Assembly (NCBI GenBank): GCA_022661535.1
Contig: JAKULF010000005.1
Location: forward strand, 682,001 to 746,000
Origin: Eutypa lata
Taxonomy: Eukaryota > Ascomycota > Sordariomycetes > Xylariales > Diatrypaceae
Reading direction: 5' to 3'
DNA length: 64,000 nt
Shown one piece after another: positions 1-11,941 of this stretch. Made by a program: the position numbers and the translations under genes. Numbering within the stretch: the stretch's first letter is position 1; the number at the start of each line of letters is the position of its first letter. The notes below the pieces were generated by a model. The model had not been told where the DNA came from. It saw only the letters and a program-made list of their open reading frames with translations, and searched no databases.

Positions 1-1740
1 ACTACGTCTACTTTTTATTAGGTAGTTGACAGTGCGACTTGCGCAGTTGGGCAGCTTGGACCAATATCCCTCGTCGATGAAGTAATCGGTGGGCCAACAG
101 CACACAGCACACTCAGTCATGCTCACACTAGTTAAACACTTCGCCTCCCACACATTTTATTATCATGTACAGTGTATGTTACAGTATGAGCTCATCCACA
201 GTCTCCTACAATTTCAGCTGACACGCTGAGCAGCGCCTAATGAAGAACAGAAGGGCTGGCTAACTCTTGTTGCTTGCCAGCTGAGACACTTACAGAACGT
301 TACATACACAGTATGAAACCAGACCGTTGATGAATTGAAGAGAGTGGCTCGGTCGGCTTCGGCAGCCCCCCCTTCTGGGGAATAGTGCCCCTAGTCTCAG
401 CATCTCTCTTCCAGTTAAACGATGCCTATCGGAACATTTTCAGTATCAGTCTTATGGGCATCGGGGCCAGCTCGCCACAGTATGTGAGTATCCATACATT
501 CCTCCCCTACCTACCAGCCTATCTGCGTTAGGTGTCTAGCTGATATCAGACGATTTTGCCCCCGAAAGCCAAAAAGGGATACAGTTGGTAAGAGTAGAGC
601 AGGCCGGTGAAATCAATCCAATACCTTCCTGTTTCACGCCGGTGATGATGGTAGATTGGTGAGAAAATTCACTTCAAAACAGTATATCTGCACATATGTC
701 TGTGCACCAGGAACTGAACTTACATACACAATCACATCTTACCTAGTTATATTAAGCACGTAGTTTACCAAGTAGTTATTCGATGCGGAATTGCGGCATT
801 AAGGCCAGTTCTTAATATAAGAGATGCTGGAATTGGCCACGCCCCAATTATTTGGTCTGGCTTTTTTGTCGAGCCCAATCTCCTTGGAATTCCTTCTAAG
901 ATAATAATGAGCCATGGCTTGTCTGTAGTTGGTCATCATCAACGCTGTCTTCTTACATATATATATATTACTCAATATGCTAGTTAGTCTTCTAGTAAGT
1001 CTACAGTTTCCAATGCCATCGCATCCCTCCCTCATCCGATTCCTGCCAGCTACTACGTTGTAATCCAGGCTCGTCACATACCTAACTACCTTCCCTGCCT
1101 TCGAGCCACGTTCTGCTGCCCCTAGCGTCCGGTCTCTGTCTGAAAGTGGTTCGCCAGCATTCAAGGTTACTACTGTAGGTAAGCTGGGCAGACTGGGCCG
1201 GTGGACTGGCGGCGGGGTAGGTTTTCTACGTACATATCATATTCATTCAAGGCATTCATTCCCACAAACCCGAGTAAGGTTCAACACCATCCGTCCGTCA
1301 GAATGGCAATGGATACGAACTGACTATTAAATTCCAGCCAGACGGCAAAATTCCTACTCGTGCTGCATCATACGACTTTCATACCGCTCTTAAATGCAGA
1401 GAGATGCTTCTTCTTTCCATCGTGCATACATACATGAAAAGAAAAAAAATACTACGTAGCTGATCTCACAAGACCCTTCCGATCCCATCTGTCGCTGTGA
1501 ACAGCCTAACCTTGTAGGGTCCCGCTCGCCTATGCACGTCGTGCAGTAGCTCCCCCAATCCATCCTCGACTTGCAGAGTCGAGTTGAGATCTGAGTGGCT
1601 ATTCTCGCCTCCCATTCCATATCCCCGTTAATCACTTGAGAACTGTCAAATGGTGCCTTTTTCGGTGCAAACAGGCAGAGAAGCTGTAAATGAGGGGTCC
1701 GGAAGGGCCCGACTAGCCGGCAACCTGGAAATCCTTACAT
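1..1740. other. Left flank, no recognisable gene
   Basis: Base composition is mixed and ordinary, with many stop codons in all frames. Two minus-strand open frames (799-1164 and 1390-1635) have no ATG-anchored start of interest and no recognisable motif, and I do not regard them as genes. The composition changes abruptly near 1740, where the AT-saturated block begins. Confidence 0.6.
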
Positions 1741-1767
1741 AATTGATATGTATAAGTATATCTTTTA

Positions 1768-1925
1768 TACATTAAATAATGATTTAAAGAAAATGAAAAT
1801 AAAGGTTTTGTAATTGTTATATTATATATTATATAAATTAATTAAAAGAAATAAAAAAAATTATTTAAAAAGTTACGTTTTTATTTATATTAACGTTATT
1901 AATATTAATATTATTTAATTATTTT
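1768..1925 (+). repeat. Left terminal direct repeat (LTR-like)
   Basis: This stretch aligns with 11746-11905 in the same orientation. Shared anchors include gaaaat-aaaataaaggtttt, taattgttatattatatat and ggttacgtttttatttata-like blocks. Most differences are C/T or G/A, with the left copy carrying the T or A state (for example ttaacgttattaat here against tcggcgttattaat on the right). This is what RIP acting on two copies of one LTR would give. The exact outer edge is not resolved because the sequence is so AT-rich. Confidence 0.65.
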
Positions 1926-4900
1926 ACTTATTTCGTAAAAATTTAAATATTTTTTATAATATAAAAAAAAAAAATAATTATATAAATATTTTCGAATTAT
2001 TAACGATTATTTCGAAGTATATTAAATGTTTAATTAATTTTAATTAAATAAAGTTAATTTATTATTATTTTTTTTATATTAAGTTTTTACGTAATTTATT
2101 ATTTTTTTTAAAATTACGTTAAATTGTTTTTTTTTTTATAATTTTATATTATTTAAAATAATATATATATATTACGTTATATAAGTTCGATTTAAAAGCG
2201 CGTTATATTTTATTAATATAATTAATAATAAAAAAAAAATATTAAATCGAAAAAATTAAACGAAAATATAAAGAAATAATAAAATAAAATCGTATTTTAA
2301 TTAAAAAAAAAGTTATAAAACTTTTTAATTTTAATTAATAAAGTATTATTTCGATGCTTTTTATATAATTTATTTATTATATTAAAGTTAATAATTAAAT
2401 ATATTTAATAAAATAAAATAATAAATATTTAATTATTAAAATTAATAATATTATAATTTTTTAATTTTTTATTTTATATAACGATTAATAATAATATAAT
2501 AAAGTTTTATTATAATATTTTAAATTTATTTAATAAAATTTATAAGTTTAATTTATTTTTAAGTTATTTCGTTTTATATTATTATTAATTTAATAATTTA
2601 TAAGTTTAAATTATAAATATTATTAAATAATATAATATAACTTATAATATATATAATTTTTACGATTATAATATTTTTAACGACTTTAATTTATTAACTT
2701 TAATTTCGATTTATACGTATTAACGTAACGTATTATTATTTATAACTTTTAATTTCGATTATTATTATATTATATTTTTTAATCGATAAAAAAAGTTAAT
2801 TCGAAATAACGCAAGTTAATATATATATTTATTTAATTTTTAAATTAAGGTTTTATTATTAAAGGTTTTTAATTTTCGTTTATTAAATTATAATAAAGCG
2901 TAATAATTAATATTTATTAATATAAAAATATATTATATTTTTTACGATTTTAATAAATATTTATAATTAATTTAATTTTTAAGTTTTATATTATATATTA
3001 TAAAGATTAATAATAAAATAATAATTATAATTTAAAGTTAAAATAAATAATAAAACGTTATTTATAATTATTTATTTAATTTAATATTAATTAATTTAAA
3101 ATCGAATAACGTTATAAATTAAATTAAATTTAAAAATATATAATATAAAAAGATTATAATAAAATAAAGCGTTATAAGTTTAATTAAATACGCGTTAATA
3201 CGTTTAATTTTTAAAGATTTATAAACGAAGATTATATAAAGCGTTTTTAATTCGTAAGTAATTCGTTATGCGTATATTTAACTTTAACGGTTTCGTAATA
3301 ATCGTAATAATATTAATTTATACGTTTTTTATTTATTAAATTTCGAAGTTATTAAATATAATATAATATGTATTAAGTATATTTATTTAATTTAAATTAA
3401 TATTAATAATAATATTAAAAAAAAAAATGTATTCGTTTAAAATTAACGGTATTTACGATTATTTTAATAATATAATAAAGTTTACGAAATAATATTTTAC
3501 GATTAATAATAACTTATTTTTTATTCGTTTTATTATTAAAATTTAAATAATAATATTTAAATTAAAGTTATAAATATTTTAATCGTTTTTTATCGTTAAC
3601 GATTTTATACGAATTAAAACGACGAATTTATTAATTCAAGTTATAATTAAAGTTTATATTATTAAAATAATTTATTAATAATTATTAAAGTTAACATTTA
3701 ATTATTATTAAACGGCTTAAATAATAACGTTTAAATTTTTATATTATTTTATTTTAATTAATTTAAAATAATGTTAAATTTTTAATTTAAAGTAATAAAA
3801 AAAAATAATAATTTAAAATGTAAAATTAATTAAATAAAAAATCGTAAAACGAAGTAATATATATAAAAAAAAAATAAAAATAAATAATATTAAAAATAAA
3901 AAAAGTTTAAAAACGAAAAAAAAAAAAAATTTAATATTAATAAATAAATATTAAATTTACGATAATAAAAAAAAAGTTAAATTTTTCGTTTAAAATTTTA
4001 ATAATAAATTAATTTATAATAATTTAAAAATATATAAAATAAATTTATATTAATTTATACGAAATTAATATATTTTTATTTTATTTAATTTTTTTTATTA
4101 TTTAATTTACTTTAAATAATTATAATCGAAAAATATATTATAACTTTTTCGTATTTTTTTTTTCGTTTTTAATATTAAATTAATAAAGTTAATATATAAA
4201 GCTTTAAATTTAATCGATAATTTAATTTATTTAAAGTTACGTATTAATTAAAATTATTATTTTTTAATAAAAGCTTTTTTATTTTTATAATATTTATTAT
4301 TATAAGCTTTTAATTTATATTAATATATTTTAATTTATTATTAAAATATAATTTAAAATTATTAACGTATAATTTTTTAAATTTAATTTTAATAATAATA
4401 TTAATTATTTTTATTAATATATTAAAAAATATAATTATAATTTCGTATAATTTCGTTTATTAAGATTAAAGTTTAAATATATATATATCGTTATTTAAAA
4501 TCGTTTTAATTAAACTTTTTTAATATATCGTAAATATTTTTATGTTTCGTTTAAGCTTAAAGTATTTTTATATTTATTTTTTTACGTTATATTTATTAAC
4601 TTTTAAACCGGAATTATTTCGTTTTTTTTATTTTTTTTTTATTTTTTTTTATATTTATAATCGTTTTTTTTTAACGACTTTTATATTTTATTTAATATTA
4701 ACGTTATAAGTAATTTTAATTAATATTATTCGATATTAATAACTTTAATTTTTTCCGTTAATATTAATTTAATATATTATATTTATTACTTTAATATTAT
4801 TTTTATTAAGAATAAATTAAAATTAAATAATTTTCGAATATTTATACGATTTATTATTTAAGAAATTTTTATCGATTATTGTTTTAACTTTTTATATTTA

Positions 4901-7900
4901 ATAATTATCGTTTATTTTTTTAATTAATTTATAATTAATTTATTCGTTATTTTAATAAAGTTATATAATTACGAAAAATAAATAAATTCGTAAATTAATT
5001 TAATTTTTATTTTTTTAAAAAAAGCTTTAATTATTTTAATTCGAAAGACGTTATTATAATAAACTTTTTTAAGAAAATTAAAAATAAAAATTAATATTTT
5101 TTTTTATAAACGAAAAATTAAATATTATTTTATTTTATAAATCGAATAATTAAACGTTTATTATAAAAAATAATTTATTATTACGAATATATATTGTGCT
5201 TTATTAAGCTTAACGAAATTAATAAGTTTAATATAATTTATTTTAATTAATTTTTATAAGTTTAATTTAATAATTAATATTTTTTCGTTATAACTTAATA
5301 AACGATTTTTAATTTTAATATATATAAAATAATTTTTATAACGTTTTTTAACGTTTTAATATTAATTAAGTTATTAAAAATAATTATATAAGTTATATAA
5401 AATAATTTTTATTACGAAATGTTTATATTTATTATAAGTTTAATTTAAAGTATTTTAAAATTTTTTTAATAAAACGTAATAAAATAATAAATTATTTTTT
5501 TTTATATATTATAAAATTTTTTATATAATATAATATTGCGTTATTTAATATATTAAAACTCGTTAAATATTTTTATTTATATTTTTCGTAATATTTAAGT
5601 TAAATAAATATTTTACGATTTTTTCGTATTAAATAATATTTTTATATTTTTTTTTAAATCGTATATATTTACGTTTATTTCGGCCGAATTTATTTAATAT
5701 TACCGAAGTAAAAAAAAAAAAAACGAAATTATTATTATATTAAAATATTTTCGTTATTAAAAAAAATAAAATATTAATTACGTTTCGTTTAATTTATATT
5801 ATATATTTCGTTAATTTTTAATTATTTCGTTTTCGTAGTTTTATTAAAAGTATTAACGTAATAATATTAAAAAGTTTAATTTTAATTAAGTTAATATAAT
5901 TTAAAATAAAAAGTAATTTTTTAATATTTATTTATTTAAATAATTTATAAATAAGTTTTATTAAACGAAATAAGTTATTTATAATGTAAATTATTTTAAT
6001 AATATTAAATTAATATTAAATAATAAAATTATATTTATTTAACTTTTTTAATTATATAATAATTTTTTTTTATTAAAATTATTATTATTAAACGTTTTTA
6101 AAAAATTAATATAATTATAATAAAATATTATAAAATAAAAAAAAGTTATAATTAATTATTAATATTTAACGAAGCTTTTTATAATATTTAACGTTTTTTA
6201 CTTTTTAATATTATAATAAGTTTCGATATTAATTAATTTAAAAAATAAAAATAATAAGATTTTTATTATTAATATTAATTAATCGTTAATAACGATTTCG
6301 ATTAATTATTTATTTAATTAAAATAATACGCTTTTAATATTTATTTTAAACGTATTTATTATTAAATAATATTAAATAAAAGGTTTTAAGTTTCGAATTA
6401 TTCGTTTTTATATATAATTATATATAATTATAAAAATATTTTATTAAGTTAATTTTTAATTAAATGATTTTATTATTTTTTAACGTTATATTAATTTTCG
6501 TTCTTTTAAAGTTAACTTAACGATTTTCTTTATATACGTATTTTATAATACTTTTTTTAAATCGATTTAATTTAAAATATACGATTTTAAATATAACGTA
6601 AAGTATAAAAACTTTTTTAATTTTTTTATATTTTATAATTAATTTTTAAAAATCGTTTATTTCGTAAATTAATCTTAATGCTTTATAAACGAACGGATTT
6701 ATTTTTATAATAACTTAAAACTTAAGTTAATTAAATCTTTTAAAAATAATATCGTTTTTTTAAAAATTAAATTTATAAAAATAAATAAAATTTATAAAAA
6801 ATAATAATAAAAAAAAAAATTAAATATATTATTAAACGTTTTCGTTAATATATTATAATCGTTTATAAACGTATTAAATAAAACGTTTTATTTTAAATAA
6901 TATTTTATTAAATTAAATAATTTCGAATTAATTATATTTAATTAAATAAGTTATTTTTTAAAATTAATGTTTTTTAATATATAATACGTATAAGTTAATT
7001 TAATTAATTTTATTATTATACGTTTATTAAGTTATTAATTATTTAAAGTAATAAAAGCGGTTTTTTTTAATTTGCTTTATTATATATAACATTTTAATAT
7101 TTATAAATAACGTTTTTTTAAAAAAAAATTAAATAGTTATTTTATATAAAAATATAAAAAATATCGTTTCGGTTATATATAAGTTATTATAATTTAATTA
7201 TAATTAAATTTATAAAGTAATAATTTTAAATTATATATAAATTATTACTTTTTTTAAAAGAAAAACGAATATATATTTTTTATTTCGTAATATTTATTTT
7301 AATAAAGTTAATTAATTTTATTTATAAAAAAATACGAATTATAAATTTTCGCTTTTTTAAAGTATAATGTAATTAATATAATTAATACGATATAATTTTT
7401 TTTTCGATAATAATATCGTATTATATTAAATTTATATATTTAATTTCGTTAAAACTTATTATAAAGTAATTTCGTTAAATATAAGTTAATTATATAATTA
7501 AATCGATTTATTTTTAAATAATATAAACGTTATTTTTATTAATTTCGATTTATTTAAATTAATTATAAATCGTTATAATATTTTTTATATTTAAATTTTA
7601 TTATTAAGATTTTTAATTAACTTTTAATTATTTAAAATTAAATTAAAACATTTTAATAAACATTATTAATAAATATATTAAAGCTTGTTTTTATTTATTT
7701 CGAAAATTATATTTACGTTTTTACTTTAATTATATAAAAAGAATATAATTATTTTAATAAAAATTATAATCGTTTTTAAAACTTTTATTATACGTAATAA
7801 CTTTTAATGTTAATTATATATTATTTTAATTGTTTAATTTCGATATAATTTATTTTATATTATTTCGAATTAATATAAATATCGAAAATTAATTTTAATT

Positions 7901-10900
7901 TAATAAACGTTTTTATTTTTTAAATTTATTATTCGAAAAATCGAGGATTTTTTTTAATATCGTTATATATAAAATTATTAAATATATTATATATTAATTA
8001 TTATTTAATATAATTAATTAAAATTTATATTTTTTTATTAAAATATAAAAGAATAATATTTATATCGAAATTTTATATATATTATTTAACTTTTACGAAA
8101 TAACTTCGTTTTTAAATATATTTAATAATCGATTTATTATTTATAAATTCGTTTTCGATAAATTACGCTTTATTAATATTAAAATAATATAATTAAATAT
8201 AACGATTTTAACTTTTTAATTCGATTTAAAATAATTCGAAATTATAAAAACTTTTTTATTAAAACGTATTTTTTTTTTTTTAAAAATATTAAAATATTTT
8301 AAAACTTATTTTAATATTTAAAAAAATCGTTTTAATTACGATTTTTTTAATCGTTTTTTAAAAATAATAAAACGATTTTATAAATTTTTTAAATTATTTA
8401 AAACATTTTAATTATAAATAAATTTAATTTTATATTATCGTTTTTTTCATTATTAAATTTATTATTAAGTATATTTTTAATAATATTTTTATTAAAAAAG
8501 TATAATATTTAATTTTCGTAAAAAATAATAAAAAATATATAAATTATATATTAATAACTTTTTTTATTAATAAAAGTTATTTTATTTCGATTAAAATTAA
8601 TAAAAATCTTATTTTAACGTAATTATTTTTTACTTAATAAAATATTATATAAATAATTCGTTAATATAATATACGTCGTAATAATAAATAAAATATTACT
8701 TATTATTATAAAAAACTTTATATAATATATAATTAATAAAGTTAAATTATTCGTTATATATAAATAAAGGGATTACTTTTTAATTCGTAATAAGTTTAAG
8801 TTTATTTTTTTAATAAATATATTATTTATTAATTCGATAAATAAATCGTAATTTATTAAAATTTATATTATATTATTATCGTTTATATTTACCGTAATAT
8901 ATTTTAAATAAATTTTATTATTATTTATATAAATTATATTTTTAAATTTAACATTAATTAATATAATATAAATTAAATCGATATTATATTATTTTATTAA
9001 CTTTAATATTACGTTATAAGTCGAAATAAATTAAAATTAATCGAAATTAATTATTATCGATTATATTTTAATAAATACTTTACGTTATTTATATTTTAAT
9101 TTAATAAAAAATTAAAATATTTATAATATCTTTATTTTAAATTTTTAAGTAACGTTAATAAATTAATTAAATTTTATTAATAATATTTTAATTTAATATA
9201 AAAACTTAATCGTATTTATACGTTTTTTAAATATATTTTTATATAAACGAATCGAAATATTTATAAGTTAATTTTGTTTTTTTTTTTTCGTAAATAAAGT
9301 TTTTTATTTAATTTATAAAATTATAATTTTAAATTTAATTTTATTTCGATTCGTTTTAAATAAAAGAATAATAATCGATATTAATTAATTACCGTTAATC
9401 GAAATAGTTTTTTATTTTTATTAAAGTTATTTACGTTTATAAACTTCGTTTAATTATAAAAAACGTTATTAATACGTCGTTTTTTAATTTTATTCGTTAT
9501 AATAAAAGTTAATGTTAATAATATTAAATGCTTTTTATTTAATTTATAAATATTTTAATCGTTATCGTTTTATTTTATATATTTAAATATAAAACGAATA
9601 AAAGAATTTATTTTAAATTAAATTATTATTTCGGCCGTTTAAATTAATATTTCGCGAAATAACTATAATATTAAAGATATATTTAATCGTATTAACGATA
9701 ATAAATTATTAAATATAAATACATTAATATTAATACATTTACGAATCTTTTAACGTTAATTAAATAAACGTTATTTATAAAAGTACTTTTTTATAAAATA
9801 AGCGAATTTCGTATAATTATAATATCGTATTTAATTAAATTTATTTAATTAACGATTATTTAAATTTAAATTAAACGAAAACGTTTTAATACGTATATTA
9901 ATTTTTATAAATAAATTGTTTTTATTTTATTAATTTAACTTTGTTTTAATTAAATCGTAATTAAACGTTTCGTTTACGTTATATAAAGTTATTTTTTTTA
10001 AAAAAATAACGGTCGATTTTAATTAAAAGTTTATAATAAACGCGTATTTTTTTAATAATTTAATTTAAAGTATTTACGACGACGAAATATATAAAAACGA
10101 CGTATATTTTATTATTATTTAATAAAACGTTTTAATAATTTTATTTAATAATTTATTAATTATTTAAATATATTAAAATAAAATAATTTTAATTAATTTA
10201 TTTAAAAATTAATTATTTATATTTAATCGTATAATATATATTATTATAACTTTTTTTACGTTAATAAACGTATAAACTTTAACGAATTTATTTATATTAT
10301 TTAATTTTAAATACGTATATAAACGATTAATTATATATTTTTAAATTCGTAAATTTTATTCGTTTTTTTTAATATATATATATTTATATAAATAATTTCG
10401 TAATTTCGATAATTAAATATTAATAACTCGAAATAATAACTTTATAATTTAATTTATATATTTAATTAAATTTTTATTAATACGTTTTTCGAAATTATTA
10501 ATATAAACCGTTAACGATAAATTCGTTTAAAATTTTTTTAACGAAAATCGCTTTTTAAAATTCTTTTTTAATTTATTATATTTTTATTTTTTTTTAACGT
10601 TAAGATTATTATATTATTTTTACGTATCGTTTTATAATTTTTTATAAAAAGTAAAAGTTTTTTTTTTAATTTTTTTTTTCGTAACGATATTATTAATTAT
10701 TTAATTTTTAATATATATTTTAATATTATTAAAGTATTTTTATAAATTCTTTTTTTATTAACTTTTAAATATAAAAAGATTTAAAGTTTTTATAATTTCG
10801 ATTAGTTTTATATAAATAATATAAATAATATTTATAAAGTTAAAGTTAAAAAAAAAATTATTTATATATAAAAAAAACGAATAATATATTATTATATTTA

Positions 10901-11745
10901 TCGACGAATTTAAATTTTTATTAATTTCGATTAATTTAAGATTAATTTAATGAAAATTATTAAAAGTTATTAATAAGAAATTAATAAATTAATTATTATT
11001 AAAATTTAAATTTTCGATTATATTTTATAAAAAATTTAAATTAATTTTTTATAATTAATATATTAATAATAATTATTTTATTAAATATTTATTATTTAAT
11101 ATAATTTATTATTAATTATATATATATTTTTAATTTCGAATAAATTAAAATAAATTAATTTTAATTAATATAAAAAAATATATAATATAATTTTATAAAA
11201 AAAAAAAATAAAAAAAATTTTAATTTAAAGTTTAAATTATAACGCGTATAATAATTAATTATATATAAAATGATTCGATAATATCGTAATTAATATTTTA
11301 AATTTAATATATAAATATTATTAAATAAATTATCGTAATAAATTTAAAAAAAAATTAATTAATTTAAAAGAAAAATAAATAAAAAAAATTAACGATTTAA
11401 AAAAAAATCGTAAAAAAACGAATAAATAATTTAACGAAATAAAAAATAAATAATTCGTTTCGTATTATTTTAAATAATTTATTTAAAAAATAATAAAAAA
11501 AATAAAAAGATATAATTTCGTATAATTTAAAATTAATTAATTTATTTTAATTAAATTTTTATTTAAAAATAATCGGCGATTTTTAAAAGCGTTTAATTTT
11601 ATTAAAGTATATATTAATTCGTTTATCGTCGCGATAAGCTTTCGTTTTATTTTAATTTATTCGAAATAATAATAAATTTTTCGAAATTTAATTTTATAAA
11701 TATATATAATTTAATATATTTAAATTCGTTTTTTTTAATTTTATT

Positions 11746-11930
11746 TTAATTATTAAATAATTCGAAGAAAATAAAAATAAAGGTTTTATAATTGTTATAT
11801 TATATATCGTATAAATTAATTAAGAGAAATAAGAAAAGTTATTTAAAAGGTTACGTTTTTATTTATATCGGCGTTATTAATACCGATATTAATATAGTTA
11901 CGCAGCATTTTATATTCCGCGATAGACAAA
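11746..11930 (+). repeat. Right terminal direct repeat (LTR-like), less mutated
   Basis: This is the partner of the repeat at 1768-1925. The copy keeps more G and C (cggcg, accgat, cgcagc, ccgcgat) than the left copy and passes into normal sequence by about 11900. It is therefore the better source for the ancestral terminal sequence. Its right boundary may lie at 11933, just before the octamer CAACCTGG, which also occurs at 1721-1728 outside the left end. Confidence 0.6.
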
Positions 11931-11941
11931 GGACAACCTGG

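Larger units (their letters stand above)
1741..11933. mobile_element. AT-saturated, RIP-mutated repeat element (probable LTR retrotransposon relic)
   Basis: About 10.2 kb consists almost entirely of A and T. The few cytosines left are mainly in CpG or in act/gct contexts; CpA and its complement TpG are nearly absent. Loss of CpA to TpA on both strands is the known signature of repeat-induced point mutation, which acts on duplicated DNA in ascomycetes. No open frame of useful length survives, so element class cannot be read from protein. Direct repeats of about 160 bp at the two ends and an overall length near 10 kb fit an LTR retrotransposon; several nested elements are also possible. The edges are sharp against ordinary sequence. 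Confidence 0.85.

Noticed and set aside
799..1164. Minus-strand 121-residue frame
   Set aside because: No ATG at its stated start, no motif, and composition like random sequence.
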